From a virus: a stretch of DNA of 64,000 nucleotides. The stretch lies in the IMG/VR virus record IMGVR_UViG_3300030042_000123, positions 56,344-120,343 of that record; one strand, 5' to 3'. This document shows positions 1 to 6,802 of the stretch, piece by piece. The notes beneath the pieces are model-generated. The model ran no database searches, was not told where the DNA came from, and was given only the letters and a program-made list of their open reading frames with translations. Position numbers and translations under genes: made by a program. Numbering within the stretch: the first letter of the stretch is position 1; each line of letters begins with the position of its first letter.

Positions 1-41
1 CAACCATAGATAAGGAAACATTTCAAAAGGAAGGCTCCAAC

Positions 42-188
42 ATGGCAAATCACATTTCTGAACTTCCCCTTGGCGCGAGTACGGGCACTTCTGCGAAGAA
101 GATAGAGGCTAAACCCGTTGATAACGCGGCTTGGGTTCAACTCGGGCGGATGCTCTCACCCTTGAAGATCAGGGTGCGACGTTCCTAA
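42..188 (+). CDS. small protein of unknown function (48 aa)
   Basis: A 48-codon frame starts at an ATG preceded at good spacing by a purine-rich AAGGAAGG ribosome site. The product begins MANHISEL and ends in a basic tail. I do not recognise it. It ends just before the probable ATG of the P-loop gene at 212, so the two could be translationally coupled. The ribosome site is the main support; the sequence is too short for family assignment. Confidence 0.4.
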   Translation: MANHISELPLGASTGTSAKKIEAKPVDNAAWVQLGRMLSPLKIRVRRS

Positions 189-211
189 CAAATCTACTTG
201 GGGACAAGCGA

Positions 212-802
212 ATGGTGCTTTTCAATTTGTGCGGGGGTCCGGGAGCGGGAAAGACCACATTTGGATACTATCTGGCGTATCGGCTTAAAAAGGCGGGGGT
301 TAGGGCGGATTTGCTGTACGAGCCCGCCCGTGATCTCATCTACGGCGGCGTACCCAACACGGTGCCGCCACAACTTCTCGACAACCAAATCCTCATGGTC
401 GGACAGACCTATGAGCGGGTGCTGCGGCTCCAGCGGCACGGCTTCGAGGCGGTCGTAAGCGACTCCCCCATCATCCAGTGCCTACTTTACTGCAAGGGTC
501 ACATCTACTACGACAACCTCAAAAAGGCCATCCGCGATATCGAACCAAATTTCGATACCTTTAACGTCTTCATCCATCCGCGACCCGGAAGTTACGACCC
601 CGAGTCCCGCACGCAGCGGACGGAGGCGGACGCACGGGCTCTCGACACAACTGTGCGCGATCTAGTTGGGGATTTTTGGTTGGAGATTAACTGGGATCAG
701 GAGAGTCTTCTGGGGGATCGGGCTGTAGAGCTAGTTCTTTCCACTCGGCAATCTCTTCCGGCGTCGGCGGCTTCTTCCACCAAGGCTCCTTCACGGGAGT
801 GA
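212..802 (+). CDS. P-loop NTPase/kinase, NadR (AAA_28)-like
   Basis: The protein opens with a Walker A motif (GGPGAGKTT) within its first 16 residues. It continues with YEPARDLI, VVSDSPI and an Arg-rich lid-like segment (ESRTQRTEADAR), an order typical of AAA_28/NadR-type small-molecule kinases. NadR-type enzymes phosphorylate nicotinamide riboside to NMN, which would feed the NMN adenylyltransferase encoded at 5112-6053; that pathway link is inference. The frame stays open back to a TTG at 131. I prefer ATG 212 because the P-loop then lies at the N-terminus as usual in this family. The 3' end overlaps the convergent gene at 687 by 116 bases. The substrate cannot be read from the sequence. 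Confidence 0.7.
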   Translation: MVLFNLCGGPGAGKTTFGYYLAYRLKKAGVRADLLYEPARDLIYGGVPNTVPPQLLDNQILMVGQTYERVLRLQRHGFEAVVSDSPIIQCLLYCKGHIYYDNLKKAIRDIEPNFDTFNVFIHPRPGSYDPESRTQRTEADARALDTTVRDLVGDFWLEINWDQESLLGDRAVELVLSTRQSLPASAASSTKAPSRE

Positions 803-1046
803 CGTACTTCCCATCAACGGGAAGCTCGGTGAGGCAAAGAGAACAAGTCGGAGGTTCAGGGTCAACTTCACCTTCCGCGAGAAATGCCTTGTACAAATCC
901 ACGAGCGTGTCGTCGTGGCCGTGCTTCATGCAGTAGATGGAATTCCACACGTGAACGATGGCGTGTTTGAGCCATTCGGGTGCCCAAGGTATCCAGCCGT
1001 GTTTCCAGCCGTAGCAGAAGTAGCCATCATGGAGCACCAGCCCCAT
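687..1046 (-). CDS. hypothetical protein with CxxC pair
   Basis: A 119-residue protein, rich in Trp and His in its first half (HDGYFCYGWKHGW). A C-SLC pair lies near residue 88 and a Pro-rich acidic tail follows. The scattered Cys and His could bind a metal, but no family is recognised. The frame is open back to 1100; I chose ATG 1046 because it follows the stop of the upstream gene at 1054. The last 116 bases overlap the end of the plus-strand P-loop gene. Confidence 0.55.
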   Translation of the reverse strand: MGLVLHDGYFCYGWKHGWIPWAPEWLKHAIVHVWNSIYCMKHGHDDTLVDLYKAFLAEGEVDPEPPTCSLCLTELPVDGKYVTPVKEPWWKKPPTPEEIAEWKELALQPDPPEDSPDPS

Positions 1047-1053
1047 CTTGTGT

Positions 1054-1464
1054 CTACGTCTCCAGCCAGCCCTCTTTGAGTTCTTGGTCGGTGAATTCAT
1101 ACGTTTCAGATCGAATCTTGCTGTTAAGCCGATACCCCATCATCTCGGAATAGTGGTGTCGTCTATGTTTCAGGTATTTCAGATTTCGCTGCCAGTGCAA
1201 GTGTGGGCGTTTTGTTTCTTCCGAGGCGACAGACCATTCTTCGTTTGTTAAGGAAGCTGGTTTGATCTCTTCCAATCGCTGCATCGCGTGGACGAAACAT
1301 TGCTCCAAGAAAACGCCCAGCGAGCGGGCAAGGCCCGCATCCGTGTGTTCGTCACTCAACGGAAAGCGAGTTCGCAGTTCGTTGAACAACGGACCAACGG
1401 TATCGTTGAACCGCATGATGGGCAGTAGGAATTCCTCAGCGGGCAGTTTGATTGGCGAGGACAT
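1054..1464 (-). CDS. hypothetical protein (136 aa)
   Basis: A soluble, mostly helical protein with no recognised domain. It has a basic His-rich stretch (LKHRRHHYSEMMGYR) near the C-terminus. The gene starts inside the end of the upstream gene (1436-1741), overlapping by 29 bases, and ends close to the start of the next. This indicates a tightly packed minus-strand operon of small genes. Confidence 0.6.
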   Translation of the reverse strand: MSSPIKLPAEEFLLPIMRFNDTVGPLFNELRTRFPLSDEHTDAGLARSLGVFLEQCFVHAMQRLEEIKPASLTNEEWSVASEETKRPHLHWQRNLKYLKHRRHHYSEMMGYRLNSKIRSETYEFTDQELKEGWLET

Positions 1465-1741
1465 TTTTAGCGTGTTCTCCGACGATGCCGATCAACCACT
1501 GTGCTGCCAAGAGATCGCCCTGCGTTTTCTTGTTGGTGCTGATGATGCCCACGGGCTCAATTTCGTACTGCGCGGGAACCTTCTTACGGGCCGCGTCGGT
1601 TGCTTCAAACATGTAGTTGACGACCTCAAGCCCACCCTTTAGGTGCTTGGCGACGATCTTGAGATTGGGGTCGTTGGATTTGCGGAGCGTGGCTGCCGCT
1701 TTGCGGATCAGTTCGGATTGCTTCTTTGTCAGTTTTCTCAT
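1436..1741 (-). CDS. hypothetical protein (101 aa)
   Basis: A small, Lys-rich helical protein (MRKLTKKQSELIRKAAATL at the N-terminus). No family is recognised. It is separated by only 3 bases from the DUF6899-like gene upstream and overlaps the gene downstream, so it is probably co-transcribed with both. Confidence 0.6.
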   Translation of the reverse strand: MRKLTKKQSELIRKAAATLRKSNDPNLKIVAKHLKGGLEVVNYMFEATDAARKKVPAQYEIEPVGIISTNKKTQGDLLAAQWLIGIVGEHAKNVLANQTAR

Positions 1742-1744
1742 AGA

Positions 1745-2089
1745 TTAACCATGTGCTTGTATTGTATCAGGCGCATGGTTTGCTGGCAAGGCTCTTCCCA
1801 TCTGGGATATTTGGGCGCTGGCGGCGGAATACTCGGGTACGTCGCCGTTCTGTTTGAGCTTCAAGTCCTCGTATGGGCGGGTGACACGCTCGTCGAACTC
1901 AGCCATTGCCTTCTGGAGGACGCCCGCGACGGAATTGATGTTACCGTAGTCGATGCCCTTATCGAGGAGCCACTGCATGAAAAGGCGAGTAATGGCGTAG
2001 TTGAGATCGCCCGGGCTGTGAAGCTGCTCGGCGAGCGGGGTGATGAAGGGGTCAATGGCCTCGCGGCTAGACTCGTGAATGTACGGCAT
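1745..2089 (-). CDS. DUF6899-like phage protein
   Basis: The N-terminus MPYI..SSREAIDPFI..L..Q, followed by GDLNYAITRLFMQWL, matches the pattern of a small conserved phage family that I recall as DUF6899; its function is unknown. The remaining sequence (YEDLKLKQNGDVPEY) also fits that family. An excellent ribosome site (GGAGG) precedes the ATG. The gene starts within the last codons of the gene at 2067-2834, implying coupled translation. Confidence 0.65.
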   Translation of the reverse strand: MPYIHESSREAIDPFITPLAEQLHSPGDLNYAITRLFMQWLLDKGIDYGNINSVAGVLQKAMAEFDERVTRPYEDLKLKQNGDVPEYSAASAQISQMGRALPANHAPDTIQAHG

Positions 2090-2834
2090 GGGTTACCTCC
2101 TCAGGCAGAGAGACTTCCAGAATGAGGCTCCACGCGATTACGCAGTAGCCCAACAAATCCTTGATCGCGTCCGCCTTCGGTTCGTAGTTTGCTGTCCTGC
2201 CCAGAGCACTCAATTGGGCGTAGCGAGCCATCTTGTCCCAAATGCGAGGGACGGTGCCTTGTAGCCCGTGGCGGCGGAAGCTCTCGCCGTAGTCGGCGGT
2301 CTTGCTCAGGAGGGTCTCCGTGATCTTTTGAATTTTGAACTGCACCATCGGCAGGAGATCGACCATGCCTTCTTTGGTTGGGGCTCCCTTGATTACTCCA
2401 TCTTCGAGTAGGCACATGACCGCCGAGATGTACACCATGAAGTGCAAGGTCTGCTCGATCATTTGGAGCATCCCCTGCGACCATTGTGCGAGTGGAGTCT
2501 CGCGGTAGCCGTCGCCCACACCTTCGAGGATGTAGTAGTGATACATCCATTGGAGGAACAACGCTTCTTGGTTATAGTGGTAGTCTGGAGGCAGTGCCTC
2601 GGCGAGGATGGCAGCGTTGGGAGTAGTATCAACAGGCTTCCCACGGATGATCGCGTGTCCAGTGAAACCTGAGGCGAGTAGCTGTTCGTTAGTTTGAAGC
2701 CCCCGAGCAACTAACTCGGTATCAATCATTTCAGGGAGCGCCAAGAGTGATTTACGCCACTCGTAATCACGTATCACAAAGAGGCCGGTGCGGACTTCTT
2801 GCCAGAAAGGAGAGCCTTTGAAAATGTCGTCCAT
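2067..2834 (-). CDS. DUF1599/Nmad1-like protein
   Basis: A 255-residue protein. Its last third (KTADYGESFRRHGL, a Trp-Asp-Lys-Met-Ala-Arg segment, then AIKDLLGYCVIAW) has the DUF1599 layout, which has been linked to nucleotide/base modification loci as Nmad1. The N-terminal 150 residues are not recognised. The frame is open 24 codons further upstream, but MDDIFKGS at 2834 is the sensible start because the extension would run through the divergent promoter region. The stop codon is TAG, which shows that amber is used as a stop here. A link to the hypermodification genes at 27-29 kb is inference. Confidence 0.6.
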   Translation of the reverse strand: MDDIFKGSPFWQEVRTGLFVIRDYEWRKSLLALPEMIDTELVARGLQTNEQLLASGFTGHAIIRGKPVDTTPNAAILAEALPPDYHYNQEALFLQWMYHYYILEGVGDGYRETPLAQWSQGMLQMIEQTLHFMVYISAVMCLLEDGVIKGAPTKEGMVDLLPMVQFKIQKITETLLSKTADYGESFRRHGLQGTVPRIWDKMARYAQLSALGRTANYEPKADAIKDLLGYCVIAWSLILEVSLPEEVTHAVHSRV

Positions 2835-2872
2835 GACTATAAATACTGCGATTTTGGGTATTAAACAGTAGC
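2835..2872. promoter_or_regulatory. divergent promoter region
   Basis: Only 38 bases separate two divergent starts. On the plus strand GGGTATTAAACAG carries a TATTAA hexamer 11 bases before the ATG at 2873. On the minus strand TATTTATAGT lies just before the ATG at 2834. Both transcripts would have almost no leader. Confidence 0.45.
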
Positions 2873-3253
2873 ATGGCGAAAAAGAGATCGCACCCCGTAG
2901 AGGCACCCAAGCCGAGGCCTGTCCAAACGGAAGAACCCGTCGAGGTCCACGTATCAGTACCGCGAACAGGGTTCCCCGAACGGTTCAAGGTTTACGTCAA
3001 CAGAAACGGACAGCAGACCGAGAACAGCTACTCGCAGACGCAGATGGAAGGACTCTACGAGCAGGCGTGTGCTTTGAGCACGACGAGTGGGCTGGCGAAC
3101 TGTCACACGTGGGTGGAAGGCTTGAAGATCGACTATGCCGCCGCCGTGTGGATCATGGACATCATGGAGTACCGGGGGAGGGTTAAACCTATCGTGTACA
3201 AAGACGGGGTAGCCGAATCCAGCGAACCCCGAAAGTTTACTGCGTCTTCCTAA
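2873..3253 (+). CDS. hypothetical protein (126 aa)
   Basis: A plus-strand single-gene island. It has a basic, Pro-rich, disordered start (MAKKRSHPVEAPKPRP), then a compact domain (FKVYVNRNGQQTENSYSQTQ) and a C-terminal helix. No family is recognised. It has its own TATTAA promoter and no strong Shine-Dalgarno site, so a leaderless mRNA is likely. Its last 17 bases overlap the end of the convergent TonB-C-like gene. Confidence 0.6.
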   Translation: MAKKRSHPVEAPKPRPVQTEEPVEVHVSVPRTGFPERFKVYVNRNGQQTENSYSQTQMEGLYEQACALSTTSGLANCHTWVEGLKIDYAAAVWIMDIMEYRGRVKPIVYKDGVAESSEPRKFTASS

Positions 3254-3647
3254 ACTTTACCCGACCTTCCGCACTCGTAGGTGCGCCGTTGCACTTACCG
3301 GGACGAAACCTCCATCCGCGCATGGCTTGCAGTACGGCTCGGACATCAGGATCGTTTACAGAGCCCTCCAGCACGAACGGGCTGTACACCGCACCATCCC
3401 ACCCCACGATAAAGTCCACCACCACGAGAGATGGGCCGTTCAACAGCGGGTTCGGCGTGTTCACTGGCGTTGGATTGACCGTATCGTAGCAGGCGGCAAG
3501 CCCGCTGCGGTCGCCGTAGCCTGTGTTGGCTACGGTTTTGTACTCTTCGATGCGGCTGACGAACCCAAAATTGGGAGTTCGTGGGGCTGGTGTCTGAGCT
3601 TGAGCGACCATCGACAACAGCAAAACGGCGATAAATGAGTGAGCCAT
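3237..3647 (-). CDS. secreted TonB C-terminal-like protein
   Basis: Residues 1-18 form a Sec signal peptide (AVLLLSMVAQAQT). The mature part carries the TonB C-terminal signature: VVVDFIVGWDGAV, then DPDVRAVLQAMRGWRFRPG and a final beta strand. In cells this domain binds TonB boxes of outer-membrane transporters. Here it lacks any transmembrane anchor or Pro-rich linker, so it would be a free periplasmic domain. A role as a competitor or modulator of TonB-dependent transport, and so of phage receptors, is inference. It is driven by a shared-type phage promoter 6 bases upstream of the ATG. Confidence 0.72.
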   Translation of the reverse strand: MAHSFIAVLLLSMVAQAQTPAPRTPNFGFVSRIEEYKTVANTGYGDRSGLAACYDTVNPTPVNTPNPLLNGPSLVVVDFIVGWDGAVYSPFVLEGSVNDPDVRAVLQAMRGWRFRPGKCNGAPTSAEGRVKFRKTQ

Positions 3648-3653
3648 GAGGCT

Positions 3654-3687
3654 ATTCTACCTCATGGCTCACGAATTCAGCTAGGAA
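3654..3687 (-). promoter_or_regulatory. shared phage promoter, copy 1
   Basis: TTCCTAGC (3680-3687) lies exactly 20 bases before TAGAAT (3654-3659). The hexamer is 6 bases from the ATG of the TonB-C-like gene, so its mRNA would be nearly leaderless. The same element and spacing recur at 6769, 14465, 25514 and 59466. Confidence 0.7.
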
Positions 3688-3709
3688 TTTCCCCAACAGA
3701 ATCAACTAC

Positions 3710-5146
3710 TTATGCGTACACTTCCAACGGCACTTCCGCAAGCTGCCGAATTTCAGGGAATTTCTGGAACCGCAGGACCTCGCCGTTCAGGTACGCTGGT
3801 TCAAGAATGTCAAACGGGTAGCCCATCTTGCCGTCACCCCTGTACTGCATGGAGTGATAGCCGCCCTGCTGGTCGTCCAGAAGGGCCTGCCGCCCGCGCT
3901 TCGATGCCTTGCCGGGATCGGTGATCGGGTCTTTCCAGATTTCAATCTGCTGACCGTTGATGACAGCGTTGCAGCACTTGATTGCAACCTTCTGCGTATC
4001 TCGGTTCAATTTCTGGAGCAGCCCACCACCCATACCAAACACGATGTTGGCTGCGGACCACTTGGCGTCCTTCATTGCCTGCAAAATCTTGCGGATGCCG
4101 TAGTGGTCGATGCCGTCGCCCCAGAGGACGCCGACGCAAGGCGGAAGCAGCTTGTAGCCGTTGCTCGTCTCGCGGATGCCGAACTTCTCGCCCAGAATTT
4201 CCAGCACGCGAAGAGTGATCGCTACTGGATCACCGGAGTCGGGACGGACCACAACCTTGCCGTTACGGTTGCGGATGCGTTCGCGATACGTGCCGCCGAT
4301 GATGTTGGCAGTGAAGTTGAAAATGTCGTAGGAATCGCCAACGAGGGAGAGAATACCCGTGGGCACTTCATCCAGTGCGTTCTCGACAAACTTTGATTCG
4401 TACTCACGGCCCCACATAGTGGTGACGGAGTGCTCAGACGCGAATACGGAGTAACCCGGCATTTCGCCGCCGAACTTCCCGAATCCGTAGAACTGCTCGA
4501 TGTAGTCAATTCCGGGCAGTGTGTCCGTGCCTTGGAAGTTGACAAGGTGAGCCGCAGCACCGATACCCATTTGCTCGACGCAAGTGACGCCGCGACCGCC
4601 GAAATCGTGAAGCTGATACGGCAACGTGGAGAAATCATCAGCCGTCTCCGCGAGGAACTCAGCGAGGATTTGCTTGGTATAGCGAGACCGCGTGACGACA
4701 GCCGAGGGATACCACACGTGCTCCAGAATTGTTTCCGTCCAGCCCGGAACCCACGCACATTGATCGCAGGTGTTCTTCATCGTCCACATGACGTTCTTCA
4801 CGGGGATCGGGAGACCTTCCTTGACCGCACGGATGTCCAGCGGTAGGTAGCCGCCATGTGCGTTGATGACGTGCCGCCAGCCTTCCTTGTTGAAGGCGCG
4901 GTCGTTCATGAAGTGCAGGCCCGCTTTGTACTCCGCTTCCTCAACATCAGTCAGCGTAGCGAACTTGCCCTCGATGTTGCGGATCATGTTGCCCTGCAAA
5001 TCGAACAGGACGGTGTACGGGTACTCGCCGCCGCGAGCCTCATAGTAATACAGCATTTCCGTGGTGCCCGGAACGATGAACCGCCAGTGACCGACCTTGT
5101 AGCTGTCAGTCTTATGTAGTGGACGCGGTTTGAATGGACGTGGCAT
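3710..5146 (-). CDS. nadV: nicotinamide phosphoribosyltransferase (NAMPT/NadV)
   Basis: At 478 residues it has the normal length for NAMPT. The enzyme makes NMN from nicotinamide and PRPP. The opening KTDSYKVGHW, GGRGVTCVEQMGIGAAAH, ASEHSVTTMWG (catalytic His region) and VVRPDSGDP (PRPP and phosphate binding) are all present. It overlaps the NMN adenylyltransferase gene by 35 bases and has a strong AAGGAGG ribosome site. Together the two convert nicotinamide to NAD+, the pair known as NARP2 in phages that counter NAD-depleting defences; vibriophage KVP40 carries the same pair. Function here is by homology and context. Confidence 0.93.
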   Translation of the reverse strand: MPRPFKPRPLHKTDSYKVGHWRFIVPGTTEMLYYYEARGGEYPYTVLFDLQGNMIRNIEGKFATLTDVEEAEYKAGLHFMNDRAFNKEGWRHVINAHGGYLPLDIRAVKEGLPIPVKNVMWTMKNTCDQCAWVPGWTETILEHVWYPSAVVTRSRYTKQILAEFLAETADDFSTLPYQLHDFGGRGVTCVEQMGIGAAAHLVNFQGTDTLPGIDYIEQFYGFGKFGGEMPGYSVFASEHSVTTMWGREYESKFVENALDEVPTGILSLVGDSYDIFNFTANIIGGTYRERIRNRNGKVVVRPDSGDPVAITLRVLEILGEKFGIRETSNGYKLLPPCVGVLWGDGIDHYGIRKILQAMKDAKWSAANIVFGMGGGLLQKLNRDTQKVAIKCCNAVINGQQIEIWKDPITDPGKASKRGRQALLDDQQGGYHSMQYRGDGKMGYPFDILEPAYLNGEVLRFQKFPEIRQLAEVPLEVYA

Positions 5147-6053
5147 TTTGTGCCTCCTTGAATTTCTTGAGATAATTCTGCAACATGACGAGAAGCTCCA
5201 TGTGTTCCACCATCATGTCAAATGCCGTGAGTTTATCGAGACGGAACCAGCGAACATCCTTCACGTCGTCCTTCGCCACGGCCCCCATGTTACTGACACG
5301 TCCTGCGTAGAATGCGGTCAGCACGCTGCGGTCGGCAACACGGTAACGCCAGTCGTCGATGATGGCGGACCCGATGTACTCTTGGTCAATCAGGTCGCAG
5401 CCCGTCTCTTCAATGGCTTCGAGCCGAGCGTTCTTTTCGATGTTGCCCTTTCGAGCTTCAACGTGCCCGCCTGCGAATCGCCATTTGTTTTCACCGGGCT
5501 TTTGAGCGAGAAGAACCTCGCTACGGTCATAGCTCAGGATGGCGATATCGACCATCATAAGCGTTACAGGCCACAGATGGTGAATAGCGTAGATCATGCC
5601 CGCACGGAAATCGGAAGATTCGAGCACCTTATCAGAATGTTCCTTGCGGTTAGCCGTTGCACTAATGGAGGCATCAACGGAGAGAGCCAATTCAACAGGC
5701 TTGAATCTGCCGTGGTAGTGCGGGACAAAAGAGTCGCGTCCGCCGTACAGTGTAACGTCGGCGAAATCGGCACACGAGGAAATGGCGTAATCCAGTTGCT
5801 CGCTCCAAGACTCATCGTCTCGGGTATCGCGGAGTGGGAGCACGATGAACTCGGGGAATTTGGCTTGGATCATAGCCTTCCGCGTCGGGAAGTCCAGAGG
5901 GTGGTTCTGTGTGAGACTTGCGGGTGCCACACCGACGAACACGATTACAGTTTTGTGATTCCGTCGAACCTGACGGAATAGCTCCATGTGCCCTTCGGTT
6001 AAATCGGTGACTTGGAACCGTCCGACGATGACGCCGTAGCTCGGTTTAATCAC
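5112..6053 (-). CDS. natV: bifunctional NMN adenylyltransferase/Nudix hydrolase (NatV/NadM)
   Basis: Residues 1-175 are a NadM-type nucleotidyltransferase: VGRFQV...EGHMEL is the GRFxxxxxGH ATP site and ISATANRKE is the ISxTxxR motif. Residues 180-300 are a Nudix domain with GGHVEA...EAIEETG. The Arg of the canonical REUxEE core is replaced by Leu (RLEAIEE), so hydrolase activity may be altered. The enzyme joins NMN and ATP into NAD+, and the Nudix half typically hydrolyses ADP-ribose. It is translated just before nadV, whose start it overlaps. Confidence 0.92.
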   Translation of the reverse strand: MIKPSYGVIVGRFQVTDLTEGHMELFRQVRRNHKTVIVFVGVAPASLTQNHPLDFPTRKAMIQAKFPEFIVLPLRDTRDDESWSEQLDYAISSCADFADVTLYGGRDSFVPHYHGRFKPVELALSVDASISATANRKEHSDKVLESSDFRAGMIYAIHHLWPVTLMMVDIAILSYDRSEVLLAQKPGENKWRFAGGHVEARKGNIEKNARLEAIEETGCDLIDQEYIGSAIIDDWRYRVADRSVLTAFYAGRVSNMGAVAKDDVKDVRWFRLDKLTAFDMMVEHMELLVMLQNYLKKFKEAQNATSIQTASTT

Positions 6054-6358
6054 TTTGTTGGCTCCTGTTCTTTTGATGCTTTCAGGTCGGCGAGAGGCAC
6101 ATTTTCTTTCACGCCGAATCGCGGTTTACGGTTGGCCTTGTGCATTTCTGTGTTGCGTATAAGGCAGGTCTCGGCTTCGAGTATGGTGACGGAGCCGATC
6201 ATCTCGTGAGCAATCTGACGGAGAGGGTAACCTTCCACCAGATACTTTTCCATGATCGGTCTGAGAGCACTTAGGGATTCGTCAAAGAGGCGGTTGCCTT
6301 CCTCGGTGCTCACTTCCCAATCATTATAGAGACTTCGGTTTGGTACTTTCGCTTCCAT
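6050..6358 (-). CDS. hypothetical protein (102 aa)
   Basis: A helical protein with a central amphipathic segment (IMEKYLVEGYPLRQIAHEMIGS) and a Lys-rich tail. No family is recognised. It overlaps natV by 4 bases (ATGA-type coupling) and the upstream small gene by about 35 bases. The frame is open to 6373; I prefer the ATG at 6358 (MEAKVPNRSL). Confidence 0.55.
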   Translation of the reverse strand: MEAKVPNRSLYNDWEVSTEEGNRLFDESLSALRPIMEKYLVEGYPLRQIAHEMIGSVTILEAETCLIRNTEMHKANRKPRFGVKENVPLADLKASKEQEPTK

Positions 6359-6521
6359 TGAGTGCGTCCTCAATCACTTTCATGCGGCGTTGCTGCTCCG
6401 CGTTCGACAGGAAATTTGGCATTCGCACGCTCATTCTACCGTCTGGCGTGTCCATGTAAAACTCGGTCGTCCACCGTTCGGTGTCCATGACCTGTTCAGC
6501 CTGCGTGTAGCCTTTAGCCAT
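6324..6521 (-). CDS. hypothetical protein (65 aa)
   Basis: A small soluble protein containing TTEFYMDTPDGRMSVRMPNF, a short beta hairpin-like stretch, followed by a helix. It is not recognised. It overlaps both neighbours and lies in the operon read from the promoter at 6769-6802 towards nadV. Confidence 0.5.
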   Translation of the reverse strand: MAKGYTQAEQVMDTERWTTEFYMDTPDGRMSVRMPNFLSNAEQQRRMKVIEDALNGSESTKPKSL

Positions 6522-6750
6522 TAGGGAAGAGTTCCTTCTCCAAGTCTGATGCGACGATGGGGTTGTTCAGGCGAAACGAACAGACCGAATCCCACCGTTC
6601 TTGCAGGATGATGGCCTGTTTCCGCTTAAACTCTGGCAACCCGTTTTCGTATTTCAGACCATGGAGAAAATTCGCCATCTGAGTTCCGATGAAATCGAGA
6701 CGGCTGACCTGCGAGCGTTTCGCCCGCTTCTTAGCGACGGCTGTTGGCAT
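6514..6750 (-). CDS. hypothetical basic protein (78 aa)
   Basis: A Lys/Arg-rich N-terminus (AVAKKRAKRSQVSR) is followed by a helical domain. It is not recognised. A clear GGAGGGG ribosome site precedes the ATG, and the promoter at 6769-6802 places its transcription start just upstream. It is therefore the first gene of the unit that continues into natV and nadV. Confidence 0.55.
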   Translation of the reverse strand: MPTAVAKKRAKRSQVSRLDFIGTQMANFLHGLKYENGLPEFKRKQAIILQERWDSVCSFRLNNPIVASDLEKELFPNG

Positions 6751-6768
6751 TGTACCCCTCCGTAGACT

Positions 6769-6802
6769 ATTCTACCTAGTGTACACTGATTTCGGCTAGG
6801 AA
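6769..6802 (-). promoter_or_regulatory. shared phage promoter, copy 2
   Basis: TTCCTAGC at 6795-6802 lies exactly 20 bases before TAGAAT at 6769-6774. It sits inside the last codons of the helicase gene and would start the transcript for the small genes and the NAD+ salvage pair. Confidence 0.7.
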
